Source of the DNA: Flavobacterium psychrophilum
GTDB taxonomy: Bacteria; Bacteroidota; Bacteroidia; Flavobacteriales; Flavobacteriaceae
DNA: 64,000 nt
Assembly: GCA_945860385.1 (NCBI GenBank)
Contig: CAMAQD010000016.1
Span: 27,617-91,616, forward strand
Reading direction: 5' to 3'
Below, piece after piece: positions 25,057-34,821 of this stretch (position 1 is its first letter; each line of letters opens with the position of its first letter). Both the position numbers and the translations under genes were made by a program. The notes under the pieces are model-generated. The model saw only the letters and a list, made by a program, of their open reading frames with translations, searched no databases and was not told where the DNA came from.

Positions 25057-25908
25057 ATGCTATTCCTGATTTTAAGTATTATTTGCAGTGTAAGTGTTGG
25101 CGTTATTTTTAAAATAGCCCGACGTTATTTTATCAATAGTTCACAAATTGTTGCTGCAAATTACTTCTTTGCCTTGGCACTTTGTTACTTTTTTTTCAGT
25201 CCTGACCTTGCTGTTGTTGGGGTCGATGCTCCTTGGGGAATTTATATTTCGCTAGGAGTTTTGTTGCCTTCTGTTTTTCTGTTTTTGGCGGCATCCATAA
25301 AACATATGGGAATTGTAAAAACCGATGCGGCGCAACGCCTTTCCTTATTTATTCCTATTTTGGCTGCTTGGCTGATTTTTGGAGAGAAATTTAATATCCT
25401 AAAAATAACCGCTTTCTTGATTGCGTTTCCAGCGCTACTTCTTATTTTGAACAAACCTTCAGATAACACTAAAAACAAATGGATTTATCCAGCTCTGGTT
25501 TTAGTTGGATTTGGAGTGATTGACATTCTTTTCAAACAAATTGCCTTGTTTACGAATTTGCCTTACACCACTTCTTTGTTTGTCGTTTTTGCATTTGCTT
25601 TGGTAATTATGACGGCAGTGGTTGGTTTTGAAATAGGCTTCCAAAAAGCAAAATTAAATTACAATAACCTTCTTTTTGGAAGCTTAGTCGGGATTTTAAA
25701 TTTTGGTAATATCCTCTTTTACTTGAAAGCACATCAATCTTATGCCGAAAATCCTTCGACCGTTTTTGCAGGAATGAATATGGGGGTAATCCTCATTGGA
25801 AGCCTGACTGGCATTTTCATTTTTAAAGAAAAATTGACCAAAATGAATTATGTGGGCTTGTTTTTGGCTTTGGGATCAATTGTTTTAATCGTAATGTCAC
25901 AGCAATAA
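25057..25908 (+). CDS. EamA/DMT-family transporter
   Basis: This is a 283-residue membrane protein with about ten hydrophobic helices in two EamA-like halves (repeat boundary near 140, where NKPSDNTKNKW forms a polar loop). The C-terminal half contains the typical NPSTVFAGMNMGVILIGSLTGIFIFKEKLT segment. DMT proteins export metabolites; the substrate is unknown. It is a single gene, convergent with the glutaminase-like gene. Confidence 0.85.
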   Translation: MLFLILSIICSVSVGVIFKIARRYFINSSQIVAANYFFALALCYFFFSPDLAVVGVDAPWGIYISLGVLLPSVFLFLAASIKHMGIVKTDAAQRLSLFIPILAAWLIFGEKFNILKITAFLIAFPALLLILNKPSDNTKNKWIYPALVLVGFGVIDILFKQIALFTNLPYTTSLFVVFAFALVIMTAVVGFEIGFQKAKLNYNNLLFGSLVGILNFGNILFYLKAHQSYAENPSTVFAGMNMGVILIGSLTGIFIFKEKLTKMNYVGLFLALGSIVLIVMSQQ

Positions 25909-25917
25909 AACAGCGAA

Positions 25918-26856
25918 TTATTTCTTTTTATTTTTATCGATGGTTTCGTTTAAAGCAGCCAGTGATTGTTGCCATTTGTAGAGGTTTGAAAAGTAAATAT
26001 CTCGATATTGAGCAATAATAGCTTGATGTTTGAATTGAAAATTAGCATCCATTTCATAGTTCCAATTGTTGTCCCTGAAAATCGTTTCGAAATTGAAGAC
26101 ATTTCCCACCAACATTTTATAATCATTGACCAAATCGAGCTGTTGTTTGCAATGCAGAATAGGCTTTATTTCGGCATCATAAAAAGCCATAGCAGTTTCG
26201 TTTACCGCCAATCCTTTTTCTATCCAATGTTGCTCTAAAGCCTCTTCTTCGTATCTGAAAAAATCGGTAATCAATTTGTCCGAAAACCAATCGGGTAACT
26301 GAATATTGGGTTGAATCGCATTGGAATAACCAGTCGAATTGAATTGAATTTGCGAATTGGGAATCATCGAGGAATTATACAAATACCACTCAGAATCCAT
26401 AATTAAATAAATCAGTTTTCGGGTTCTGAGTTTGGCTAACCAAGTCCGATATCGCACTATATTTTTAGGAAATAATCCTGGGTCAATAACCATTTTACGC
26501 ACCTTATTGCCAATTCGAACCTGAAGAATAGGAGCAACATGATACCCCCAATCGATTTTCCCGGTCGGTGAAATATTTTTTTTGTCGGTAAAAGTGATTA
26601 ATCGAGAACTATTCATAGAATACACCACTGGCGCAAACGCCCAAATTTTGCCACATTGATAGCCTTTTGACTCTAACAGTTTACTGATATAATGCGATAT
26701 ATTGTGGCAATTGGCTTGTTGGTACCCAAAAGGAATTCCAGATTGTATTATTGCTGCAAATAAAGTATTTGCCGTATCTAGATCGACTACAGAAGCTTTT
26801 CTAGGCGTTAAAAGTGGAAGTTTTTTGATGGTGTTTTGATTAGAATTTAATGTAAT
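25918..26856 (-). CDS. Protein-glutaminase-like protein with non-canonical or lost start codon
   Basis: The first usual start in frame is GTG 26628, which gives 236 aa. The frame is open without a stop up to 26862 and the extra part is clearly homologous: SGIPFGYQQANCHNISHYI carries a candidate catalytic Cys (codon 26707-26709). With His in WGYHVAP and Asp in MVIDPGLFP it forms the Cys-His-Asp triad of the protein-glutamine glutaminase family (PF18626), which deamidates protein glutamine to glutamate. No ATG, GTG or TTG exists upstream of the Cys; ATT at 26856 is the best candidate (about 312 aa). It lies 80 bases downstream of a transglutaminase gene. Confidence 0.65.
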   Translation of the reverse strand: MTLNSNQNTIKKLPLLTPRKASVVDLDTANTLFAAIIQSGIPFGYQQANCHNISHYISKLLESKGYQCGKIWAFAPVVYSMNSSRLITFTDKKNISPTGKIDWGYHVAPILQVRIGNKVRKMVIDPGLFPKNIVRYRTWLAKLRTRKLIYLIMDSEWYLYNSSMIPNSQIQFNSTGYSNAIQPNIQLPDWFSDKLITDFFRYEEEALEQHWIEKGLAVNETAMAFYDAEIKPILHCKQQLDLVNDYKMLVGNVFNFETIFRDNNWNYEMDANFQFKHQAIIAQYRDIYFSNLYKWQQSLAALNETIDKNKKK

Positions 26857-26942
26857 ATTGGGCTACTTTAGGCAGCGAAGTTATGGAAATCGCTAAAAAT
26901 CGAGTTATAGCATAAGGAGAAATTGTTGTAAAATTTATGGTT

Positions 26943-27812
26943 TTAAAGTAAAGGTATGACATCGACTTCGACTTTTACCTTATGGTCGCCTGAACTAAAA
27001 ATAATCCCTTTTAGGGGTGAAACATCAGCAAAATCTCTACCGTAGGCAGTCACAATATGGCGTTGTTGTGGAATCATATTGTTCGTCGGGTCAAATTCAC
27101 ACCAGCCCATTTCTGGAATATAAACGGAAATCCAGGCATGTGAAGCATCGGAACCTTCAAGTTTGGGTTTGCCTTTTGGCGGTAAAGTTTCGATATAACC
27201 GCTGACATATTTGGCGGGAATTCCAACACTTCGCAAACTGGCAATCGCCAAATGAGAGAAATCTTGGCAAACACCTTTTCGCTCTTTAAGAATTGTTTTC
27301 AGTGGTGTGTTGACATTGGTGGCACCCGATTTGAATTGAAATTCGGTATATATTTTTTTGATTAAATCCAAAACAGCCTCAAAAAGGGAAGTGTTGGGAA
27401 GCAAACAAGTTTCGGCAAACGCTTTTATTTCGTCATCCCAACTGATGAATTGACTTGGGAGTTGGTATTGTAAAACTTCGATTTTTATGGCGTGATCCGT
27501 TTTGAATTTGATTCGGGCTTCCTCACATGTAATTGGATTCAAAGGTTGTACTACATTGTTTAAGACCTCAATCTCACTCGAAACCGTAACTTTTAATGAT
27601 TTATGCGATTCGTGAAGCGAAAAATAATGTTGAATGTTTCCAAAATAGTCCGTTCTCGAATAAATTTTGGAAGGTTTGGGCTCAATCTCTAATTTGAAAT
27701 TACTACAGATTTGTTTGCTGGAATTTCGAGGTTGCAGGCACAGAATACTTTGGTAATTATGCACCACATTGACATAAGTATACAGCGTTTGATGTTTTAA
27801 TTTATATTTCAT
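26943..27812 (-). CDS. Transglutaminase-like cysteine peptidase family protein
   Basis: This is a 289-residue protein from ATG 27812 (MKYKLKHQTLYTYVN); the longer frame from 27914 reads out of the upstream gene. The N-terminal domain is Bact_transglu_N (about 1-90), followed by the transglutaminase core with the triad visible in KGVCQDFSH (Cys), DASHAWISVY (His) and CEFDPTNN (Asp). Such proteins accompany ATP-grasp/alpha-E proteins and are predicted to cleave or transfer peptides made by them. It overlaps the ATP-grasp gene by 11 bases, so both come from one transcript. Confidence 0.9.
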   Translation of the reverse strand: MKYKLKHQTLYTYVNVVHNYQSILCLQPRNSSKQICSNFKLEIEPKPSKIYSRTDYFGNIQHYFSLHESHKSLKVTVSSEIEVLNNVVQPLNPITCEEARIKFKTDHAIKIEVLQYQLPSQFISWDDEIKAFAETCLLPNTSLFEAVLDLIKKIYTEFQFKSGATNVNTPLKTILKERKGVCQDFSHLAIASLRSVGIPAKYVSGYIETLPPKGKPKLEGSDASHAWISVYIPEMGWCEFDPTNNMIPQQRHIVTAYGRDFADVSPLKGIIFSSGDHKVKVEVDVIPLL

Positions 27813-30393
27813 CTGTATCGATATTTTCAAGGGTATCAAAAACGGAATGTTGCATAACAGAGTGATTGAAATACAAACTAGATAAATTAGTAGAAACATT
27901 GCAGATATGTTCAAAAACTTTGGAGAGCGTTTCGTCTAATTCAGGGCGAAATTGGGTTTGCTCGTCCACCTGAATTAAAACATCGGCATCTATTAATTTA
28001 ACAATCGTGCTGGCTTCCAAAACTGATTTTTCGGCAATACTCAATCGATTTGGATCATTGGTTTTAGGCAGTTTAGAAAGGTAATACGAAAGTGTATCCA
28101 GCAAAAACGAAAGCGTATAAGGCAAGTTTTTTTCTAAAAAAACCATATTGATAACCGCTTTCAAACTCAAATGCGATTTATAAATATTTCGATATTGTGC
28201 CAATAAATGATGATTCTCTAAAATGGCTTCCATTAAAAGGGTCTCTTCTTCTTCGGGTTTTTTGAAATTCAAAGTGGAACGAAAAACCGATAATAAAGAT
28301 AAAATTCGTTCTACATTTTTACCGGTTTCCAATAAATAAAATCCATTGTCTCGTGGTAAGGTTTCGTAAATATTGCCATAAAAGGAAAAAAGGCGAATGT
28401 GCAATTTATCTAACCCGTGATTTACAGAATTGATGTTGGTCGTATTGGTGTTTTTTAGTGCAAAAAGGCTGTCTTCGACCAGGTTGATGATGCGTCGGGT
28501 ATCGTGATTCCATTTCTCGCTCACCTGATTGATGGTGTTGAGAAGCGATTGAATATTATAAACCACAGAACCTGGTTTTTTGGTGTCATTAATCAACAGA
28601 AGCAGCTCGGCAATGGGGTCATCAAAAACAGCTTCATTATCAAATACTTCTCCTTCTTTGGGTTCTTTTCCAACAAATCCCGGATAGGTTTGTGTGAGAT
28701 GCGTCAACGATTTTAATAAAACTACCAAGAAATCAGGTTGTTTATTCCCGTGTTTGGTTACATTCTCGTTCAGTCTATTCAGAATAATTTTCAGAAAACT
28801 GCGCAATGCCATGGTTCTTTCGCACAAACGTCCAACCCAAAATAAGTTCTCTGCATTCCTACTGGTCAACGAATTTTTGAGTGGATTGATAGTGTATTTT
28901 CGGTCAATAGTACTTTCCTGATAGGCTATGGGAACATCCGAAATAATCCAGGTGTCTTTGGATATGCCGCCGAAACGATTGGATATTTCAAACTTATCTT
29001 TAACAGCAGAACTTCGAGTCAAACCGCCTTGCATCACTTTGTAATCCTCTCCATCTGCAATTAAAAAAGCGCGAAGAGCGGCAAATCGAGGCTCGATAAC
29101 GCCATTAATAAAAGAGGGCGTAGTAGACAAACTCACCTCTTCTTGCGCCACAAAATCTTTTGGACTTTTAAGAATTAGGTTTTTTAAATTCTCAAGTTCT
29201 TCTTCATTCAATAAGCGACCATATATGGATCTAAAGTCTTGTTTTCGATTGGTTTTTTTAATGATTAATTTGGGTAAATTTTCGAGGACAAAATGTAATT
29301 CTTTAGTTTGTCCGCACCACCAGGTTGCCACCGAAGGCATTAACAAAGGTTCATTTAATAGAAATTTACAGGCATTTTGCATAAAAGCCATCAAACCATA
29401 ATTTTCTAAAATACTGGTTCCGGGAGGATTTACAACGGATACATTTCCCAGACGAATGACTTGCAATAAACCGGGAACCCCAAGCAAAGAATCTTTTCTT
29501 AACTCCAATGGGTCACACCAATTATCGTCCAATCGTTTGATAATGACATCTACTCGTTCCAGTTGGTCAATCGATTTGAGCCAGACAAAACCATCTCTGA
29601 CCAACAAATCAGTACCTTGAACTAAAGTGTAACCTAAATAGGACGAAAGATAAACGTGTTCAAAATAAGTTTCATTTCCGGGACCGGGAGTCAGGAAAAC
29701 CACATTCGGATTTTCATTCGTGTTGTTTCCTAAAGTATCCACCGTTTGCTGAAGTTGACTAAAATAAGGCGAAAGTCTTTTTCGATAGATTTTTTTATTC
29801 AGTTCCGGAAAAACTTTACTCATTACGATTCTATTCTCCAGCGCATATCCGGATCCTGAAGGAGATTGTGTTCGATTATCCAGCAACCACATTTTTCCGT
29901 CAGGGCCACGAGCTAAATCTACCGCATAATTGAGTAATTGTTTATTCGATTTTTGTCTAATATCAAAGCAAGGCAAGAGAAAACCAGAATTATCAAAAAC
30001 CAATTCGGCTGGAATAATAGTGTTTTTTATCAATAATTGTGGGCCATAAAGGTCTTTTAAAATCAAATCCAACAAACGCGCTCTTTGCTGCAGGCCTTTT
30101 TCAATGGTTTTCCATTCCGATTCGTGAATTAAAAACGGAATAGGGTCTAATTTCCAGGCCCGATTCGATTCTTTATTCGAATCATAAACGTTATAAGTAA
30201 CGCCATTTTCCTTTAATTTTTTTATTATTTCCTCGTTTCGCAACTTCAATTCATCAATTCCAATAGATTCTAAAGTATCAAAAAGTCCTTGCCAATAAGG
30301 CTTTACCTGACCGTTTGGGTCAAGTACTTCATCATAAGAATTGATTTTCTCTTTGTAGGTTTGGAGTAATCCCAATGAAATATCTTGAATCAT
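27802..30393 (-). CDS. Circularly permuted ATP-grasp and alpha-E domain fusion protein
   Basis: This 863-residue protein joins two families that are separate genes in many bacteria. Residues about 70-470 are a circularly permuted ATP-grasp ligase (PLLIKNTIIPAELVFDNSGF, FLTPGPGNETYFEH, GGLTRSSAVKDKFEISNRFGG). From about 500 to 850 comes an alpha-E (DUF403) helical domain starting LTSRNAENLFWVGRLCERTM. The ATP-grasp is predicted to form amide bonds; the alpha-E domain is always with it but unexplained. It is translationally coupled to the transglutaminase gene, with the amidoligase-like gene about 430 bases upstream on the same strand. Confidence 0.9.
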   Translation of the reverse strand: MIQDISLGLLQTYKEKINSYDEVLDPNGQVKPYWQGLFDTLESIGIDELKLRNEEIIKKLKENGVTYNVYDSNKESNRAWKLDPIPFLIHESEWKTIEKGLQQRARLLDLILKDLYGPQLLIKNTIIPAELVFDNSGFLLPCFDIRQKSNKQLLNYAVDLARGPDGKMWLLDNRTQSPSGSGYALENRIVMSKVFPELNKKIYRKRLSPYFSQLQQTVDTLGNNTNENPNVVFLTPGPGNETYFEHVYLSSYLGYTLVQGTDLLVRDGFVWLKSIDQLERVDVIIKRLDDNWCDPLELRKDSLLGVPGLLQVIRLGNVSVVNPPGTSILENYGLMAFMQNACKFLLNEPLLMPSVATWWCGQTKELHFVLENLPKLIIKKTNRKQDFRSIYGRLLNEEELENLKNLILKSPKDFVAQEEVSLSTTPSFINGVIEPRFAALRAFLIADGEDYKVMQGGLTRSSAVKDKFEISNRFGGISKDTWIISDVPIAYQESTIDRKYTINPLKNSLTSRNAENLFWVGRLCERTMALRSFLKIILNRLNENVTKHGNKQPDFLVVLLKSLTHLTQTYPGFVGKEPKEGEVFDNEAVFDDPIAELLLLINDTKKPGSVVYNIQSLLNTINQVSEKWNHDTRRIINLVEDSLFALKNTNTTNINSVNHGLDKLHIRLFSFYGNIYETLPRDNGFYLLETGKNVERILSLLSVFRSTLNFKKPEEEETLLMEAILENHHLLAQYRNIYKSHLSLKAVINMVFLEKNLPYTLSFLLDTLSYYLSKLPKTNDPNRLSIAEKSVLEASTIVKLIDADVLIQVDEQTQFRPELDETLSKVFEHICNVSTNLSSLYFNHSVMQHSVFDTLENIDTDEI

Positions 30394-30517
30394 TTGTTAT
30401 TGTGAATGAATTACGGTTTACAGTATTGCAAAATACTATTTTTAACGGGAACTGCAATAAGATTGTTTATAATAAACTTTTTATGACCCTCTCTAAATAA
30501 TAAGATTGTTTTTCATA

Positions 30518-30603
30518 TTGTCATTTCGACCAGCGGGAGAATCGAGCAAAGCGACTGACGAAGCAAATCTCATTAATTGCTCTCGTTGGTCGAAACGACA
30601 AAA
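30518..30603. repeat. Imperfect inverted-repeat element (TCATTTCGACC...GGTCGAAACGACA)
   Basis: The outer arms TTGTCATTTCGACCA and TGGTCGAAACGACAA flank an inner region with CGAGCAAAGC and GCTCTCG. The 86-bp unit could fold as a long hairpin and resembles dispersed elements frequent in Bacteroidota. It lies in the 432-bp gap 30394-30825, otherwise without genes. Confidence 0.6.
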
Positions 30604-30753
30604 TAACTTTTTTTAGTCACCTAGTAATGGCTCAATTCCAGGCTTTGATTTTATCAAATAAAGTGCATTGCCTTTCAATATTTATAAAACCTATGTTGAC
30701 CTAAACTTAATTTCCTTTATACCTTAATGGTTTATATTTTAAATGTTTCGCTT

Positions 30754-30786
30754 AAACCTGACAGGTTTTTAAAACTTGTCAGGTCT
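30754..30786. repeat. Short palindromic repeat AACCTGACAGGTTTT / AAAACTTGTCAGGT
   Basis: Two inverted arms each contain CTGACAGG or its near-complement around a TAAAA centre. It is a small hairpin of a type seen often in Flavobacterial intergenic DNA. It is followed at 30798-30822 by a degenerate ATCTGTGTAATCTGAGGC, a relative of the element at 35622-35674. Confidence 0.5.
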
Positions 30787-30825
30787 GGAAACCATTTTTT
30801 TATCTGTGTAATCTGAGGCAAAAAC

Positions 30826-33800
30826 TTATTTCTTCGCCACCCAATAATGCCTTAAATCCAAAGTATTTGGATATTCTGGATTAACCAATTCTATGGGTGT
30901 ATCGGGTTTTAAATTGGTTTTATTCTGAGCCACAAATCGCGAAACTGTTGGCGTATCAACAACGGGTGCGCTTTGTTCCGTAGTGGCGGATGGGGTATGT
31001 CCAAAATCCCAAAAACGACTTATTTTTCTTGACTCCGCTTCGTAACTATTGATGGGTACGGTATCAAAGCTTCGACCGCCGGGATGTGAAACAAAATAAG
31101 TACAACCACCAATTACTTTGTTGTTCCAGGTGTCTACAATATCAAAAACCAAAGGAACATCAACTCCAATATTAGGATGCAAAGCCGAGGGTGGATTCCA
31201 GGCTTTATACCGTATTCCAGCCACATATTCGCCTTTAGTTCCTGTACTTCGCAACGGAATTCTACAGCCTTTACACAACAAAATATGACGATCCGGAATG
31301 ATTCCGGAAACTTTTACCTGCAACCTTTCTAAGGAGGAATCCACAAAACGTGCGGTTCCATTGCTCGATAACTCTTCGCCTAAAACGTGCCAAGGCTCTA
31401 TTCCCAAACGGATTTCCAATTGAATATTATCCACCGTTATCCCTCCGTGATGCGGAAATCGAAACTCAAAAAACGGGTCGAACCACGAAATGTCAAAATC
31501 ATACCCCGAAGCTTTCAAATCATTCACTACATCAATCATATCCAAATAAGCAAAGTGCGGCAACAGGAATTTATCGTGCAATTCGGTTCCCCATCGTACT
31601 AATTTTTTCTCATAAGGTTCCTTCCAAAATTTGGCTACCAAAGAACGCACCAAAAGGTTTTGAACCAAGTTCATATGTTTGTGCGGCGGCATATCAAAAG
31701 CGCGCAATTCTAAGATACCCAATCGTCCTGTTGGCGAGTCGGGAGAATACAATTTGTCAATGCAAAATTCAGTTCGATGCGTATTTCCGGTGATGTCAGT
31801 GAGTAAGTTCCTAAAAATCCGATCGACCATCCAGAAAGGAATTTCTTTGTCTTTCGGAATTTGTTCAAAGGCAATTTCCATTTCATACAAACGCTCGTCA
31901 CGACCTTCGTCAATACGCGGCGCCTGGCTGGTGGGGCCGATAAAAGGCCCTGCAAAAAGATAACTCAACACCGGATGATGTTGCCAGTAGGTAATCAGAC
32001 TGCGCAACAAATCAGGTCTTCGCAACAACGGACTGTCTTCAGGTTTCGATGCTCCCAAGGTCACGTGATTGCCACCACCGGTTCCGGTATGACGACCATC
32101 GACCATAAATTTATCAGTTCCCAAACGGGAAAGAAAAGCTTCTTCATACAAAGCGGTGGTATGATCTACAATTTCCTGCCAAGATTTAGCCGGATGTACA
32201 TTCACTTCAATAACACCGGGATCAGGAGTAACCATCATTTTTTCGATGCGATAATCCGTTTCGGGTTGGTAACCTTCAATTCGAACAGGCATTTGCAATT
32301 TTTCGGCAGTCACTTCAACCGAGGCAATCAAATCCAGATAGGTTTCCAAATAATCCGTTGGAGGTAAGAAAACATAAATAATGCCGTCCCGTTCTTCCAC
32401 ACACATTGCGGTCGAAAAAGTTTCTACTTCAAAAAGTAAAGGGGCTGCATCTTTCTCTTCATCCTCTAATTTTGGAGCCACATTCGCTTTATAAGTTGAC
32501 GAAATACTACCATATCGTTCTTCCAAAGATTGATGATAATCGCCCAATGGGGGCAACTCTTCGAATAAACTTCGGGAAACGGGTTGCTCTCTCTTATTTT
32601 TAGAAACTTTAGGCAAAGATTCCAAAGGCAAGCGCAAGCCAATAGGGGAGTTCCCGGGAATCAGATAACATTGCCCTCTTCGGAATTCCCAAACGCAACT
32701 GACCCAGTTGTGGGTTTCGTGAATCCATTTCAAGGGCAACACAAAACCCGAAGGATTGTTCAGCCCTTTTTCCAACAATTTAGCCAGAGTATGCCGCTGA
32801 ACCGAATCTTTAAGATTGACAGCGAGCGGATCTAAATTCACAGGTAATTTTCCTTCTTCCAAAGCCCAATAGATTGGGTCTTCGTAAGTTGGATTTATAT
32901 TTTTAATATCAATGCCCAAATATTTTGTCAGTTCAATGGCAAAACGTTCGGCATCGTGAAAACTAAATTTTTTGCCGTCTTCTTTGGCAATCAATGCATC
33001 ATTTTTCCATAAGGGCAATCCGTCTTTTCTCCAGTACAAAGCATATTGCCAACGCGGAAATAATTCGCCTGGATACCATTTTCCCTGACCAAAATGAAGC
33101 AATCCGCCGTGCGCAAAACGGCCTTTCAATCGCAAAGCCAAGTCATAAGCGAGTTTTCGTTTCAAAGGACCATCGGCAGTAGAATTCCATTCAGGTGATT
33201 CAAAATCGTCGATAGAAACAAAGGTCGGTTCGCCACCCATTGTCAAACGAACATCGCCTTCAATCAGATCTTTTTCAACCACATTCCCCACTTCCATAAT
33301 GTCCTCCCATTGCTTTTCGGTATAGGGTTTGGTCACTCTGGGGTCTTCATAAATGCGGGTTACCGTATTGTCAAATTCAAATGCCACCTGACAAATTTCA
33401 GTGGCACCAGTCACGGGAGCAGCACTTTCATAATCGGGAGTACAACTGAGCGGAATATGACCTTCGCCTGCAAAAAGTCCGGAGGTGGGATCGAGTCCAA
33501 TCCAGCCTGCGCCAGGTAAATACACTTCTACCCAGGCGTGCAAATCGGTAAAATCATTTTCAGGACCCGATGGACCATCAAGTGATTTCACATCCGAAGT
33601 CAATTGGACTAAATAACCCGAAACGAACCGAGTGGCTAATCCAATACTACGAAGGGCTTGTACCAGAAGCCATGCAAAATCACGACAAGAACCGCTTTGC
33701 ATTTCCAGCGTTTCCTCGCTGGTTTGCACGCCCACTTCGAGTCGGATATTGTAACTTAAAGTTTGAAACACCAATTGATTGGCATACACCAAAAAATCAA

Positions 33801-34227
33801 CTGTTTTTAAGTCCTTCACTTGAGTCAGTTGCGACACAAAAGCATCAAATTTCTCGCCTTTTTCTTTGACTTCTAAATAGGGAAATAATTCTTTAAACAA
33901 AGTAGCATCATAACCAAACGGAAAGGTTTCGGCATATTCTTCGACAAAAAAGTCAAAAGGATTAATCACTTTCAGTTTGGCAATGACTTCTACTTCTACT
34001 CTTAATTCGGTAGTAGGTTCGTTAAAAACCACTCTCGCCTGATAATTCCCAAAAGGGTCTTGTTGCCAATTGATAAAATGACTTTCAGGATAAATCTTAA
34101 ACGAATAGCCTTCAATTAGGGTGCGGGAATGAGCAGCGGGTCTAAGCCTGAAAATATGTGGAAATAGCTTTACACTTCGATCAAATTTGTAAGCTGTTTT
34201 GTGTGAAATGGCTATTTTTATGGACAT
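30826..34227 (-). CDS. Transglutaminase and DUF2126 (putative amidoligase) fusion protein
   Basis: This large 1133-residue protein has an N-terminal Bact_transglu_N domain (about 1-90) and a transglutaminase core with Cys in SGSCRDFAW, His in DLHAWVEVY and Asp in IGLDPTSG (about 180-255). The rest (about 290-1110) is DUF2126 (PF09899), annotated as putative amidoligase of the glutamine-synthetase/GCS-like superfamily: RLTMGGEPTFVSIDD, GRHTGTGGGNHVTLG, HRTEFCIDKLYSPDSP. The family co-occurs with ATP-grasp/alpha-E and transglutaminase genes, as here. The predicted role is synthesis and trimming of small peptides or peptide tags; no product is known. Confidence 0.92.
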   Translation of the reverse strand: MSIKIAISHKTAYKFDRSVKLFPHIFRLRPAAHSRTLIEGYSFKIYPESHFINWQQDPFGNYQARVVFNEPTTELRVEVEVIAKLKVINPFDFFVEEYAETFPFGYDATLFKELFPYLEVKEKGEKFDAFVSQLTQVKDLKTVDFLVYANQLVFQTLSYNIRLEVGVQTSEETLEMQSGSCRDFAWLLVQALRSIGLATRFVSGYLVQLTSDVKSLDGPSGPENDFTDLHAWVEVYLPGAGWIGLDPTSGLFAGEGHIPLSCTPDYESAAPVTGATEICQVAFEFDNTVTRIYEDPRVTKPYTEKQWEDIMEVGNVVEKDLIEGDVRLTMGGEPTFVSIDDFESPEWNSTADGPLKRKLAYDLALRLKGRFAHGGLLHFGQGKWYPGELFPRWQYALYWRKDGLPLWKNDALIAKEDGKKFSFHDAERFAIELTKYLGIDIKNINPTYEDPIYWALEEGKLPVNLDPLAVNLKDSVQRHTLAKLLEKGLNNPSGFVLPLKWIHETHNWVSCVWEFRRGQCYLIPGNSPIGLRLPLESLPKVSKNKREQPVSRSLFEELPPLGDYHQSLEERYGSISSTYKANVAPKLEDEEKDAAPLLFEVETFSTAMCVEERDGIIYVFLPPTDYLETYLDLIASVEVTAEKLQMPVRIEGYQPETDYRIEKMMVTPDPGVIEVNVHPAKSWQEIVDHTTALYEEAFLSRLGTDKFMVDGRHTGTGGGNHVTLGASKPEDSPLLRRPDLLRSLITYWQHHPVLSYLFAGPFIGPTSQAPRIDEGRDERLYEMEIAFEQIPKDKEIPFWMVDRIFRNLLTDITGNTHRTEFCIDKLYSPDSPTGRLGILELRAFDMPPHKHMNLVQNLLVRSLVAKFWKEPYEKKLVRWGTELHDKFLLPHFAYLDMIDVVNDLKASGYDFDISWFDPFFEFRFPHHGGITVDNIQLEIRLGIEPWHVLGEELSSNGTARFVDSSLERLQVKVSGIIPDRHILLCKGCRIPLRSTGTKGEYVAGIRYKAWNPPSALHPNIGVDVPLVFDIVDTWNNKVIGGCTYFVSHPGGRSFDTVPINSYEAESRKISRFWDFGHTPSATTEQSAPVVDTPTVSRFVAQNKTNLKPDTPIELVNPEYPNTLDLRHYWVAKK

Positions 34228-34821
34228 ACAGAAGTATTTTTTATAACATTATTTGATACCTACAAATATTGAAAAAAAATCACTATTTATCGAATTTATA
34301 TGATAATAATTGATCGAATTTGGATAAAAATATCTCTAAATTGATATTTTCAGGTTTTGATATTGAGAATAATGTAAATTGAGTCAAATGCTATCTATAA
34401 CAAGGATGTTTTGTGATGAAGCAAATTTTTAAAAAATAGAAATTCAAAAAAGTGTTGCGTAGTTGTTTATGCTACTCAACCCGTTGGGTTGAATTAATAG
34501 AAAACCCGATTAGTAATAAAATATAAAAATTTTAACACAAAGAAATAGAGAAAAAAGAGTTTGATAGACCAATTGCTTCGACTATTCGTCCCGAAAATTA
34601 TTGGATCTTGGGTCTTGGTTACACAAAGCTATGTTTCGCTATCAAAAAGTGAAACGTCTGATTAAAATCAATAAAAAACTAGGTTTCTACGAGTTTAAAA
34701 AAGTATATGTCGAATAACATCCAACGAATTTATTTATTAAAATAATATCTAAATCTGTGAATCTGTGGCAAGATGACCTCAATTGATTTAAAGCTTGACA
34801 TACATCAAATTGCAATAGATT
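34228..34821. other. 594-bp gap with gene debris and repeat fragments
   Basis: No intact gene is visible. CTCAACCCGTTGGGTTGAATT (34476-34496, hairpin) resembles the ACCCGTTGGGT repeats elsewhere. At 34631-34717 a 28-codon frame ends in NKKLGFYEFKKVYVE, which looks like the tail of a GNAT acetyltransferase (A..LYEKLGF-type motif), possibly a remnant. AATCTGTGAATCTGTGGCAA (34754-34773) is a half copy of the element at 35622-35674. Confidence 0.4.

Noticed and set aside
31350..31793. 147-codon open frame opposite the DUF2126 gene
   Set aside because: It is a shadow of the strongly coding opposite strand; its product has no plausible composition or motif. Similar shadows occur opposite dnaE2, hsdM and hsdR.
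34631..34717. 28-codon ORF as a small gene
   Set aside because: It looks like the tail of a GNAT acetyltransferase and has no start context, so it is noted only as possible debris.
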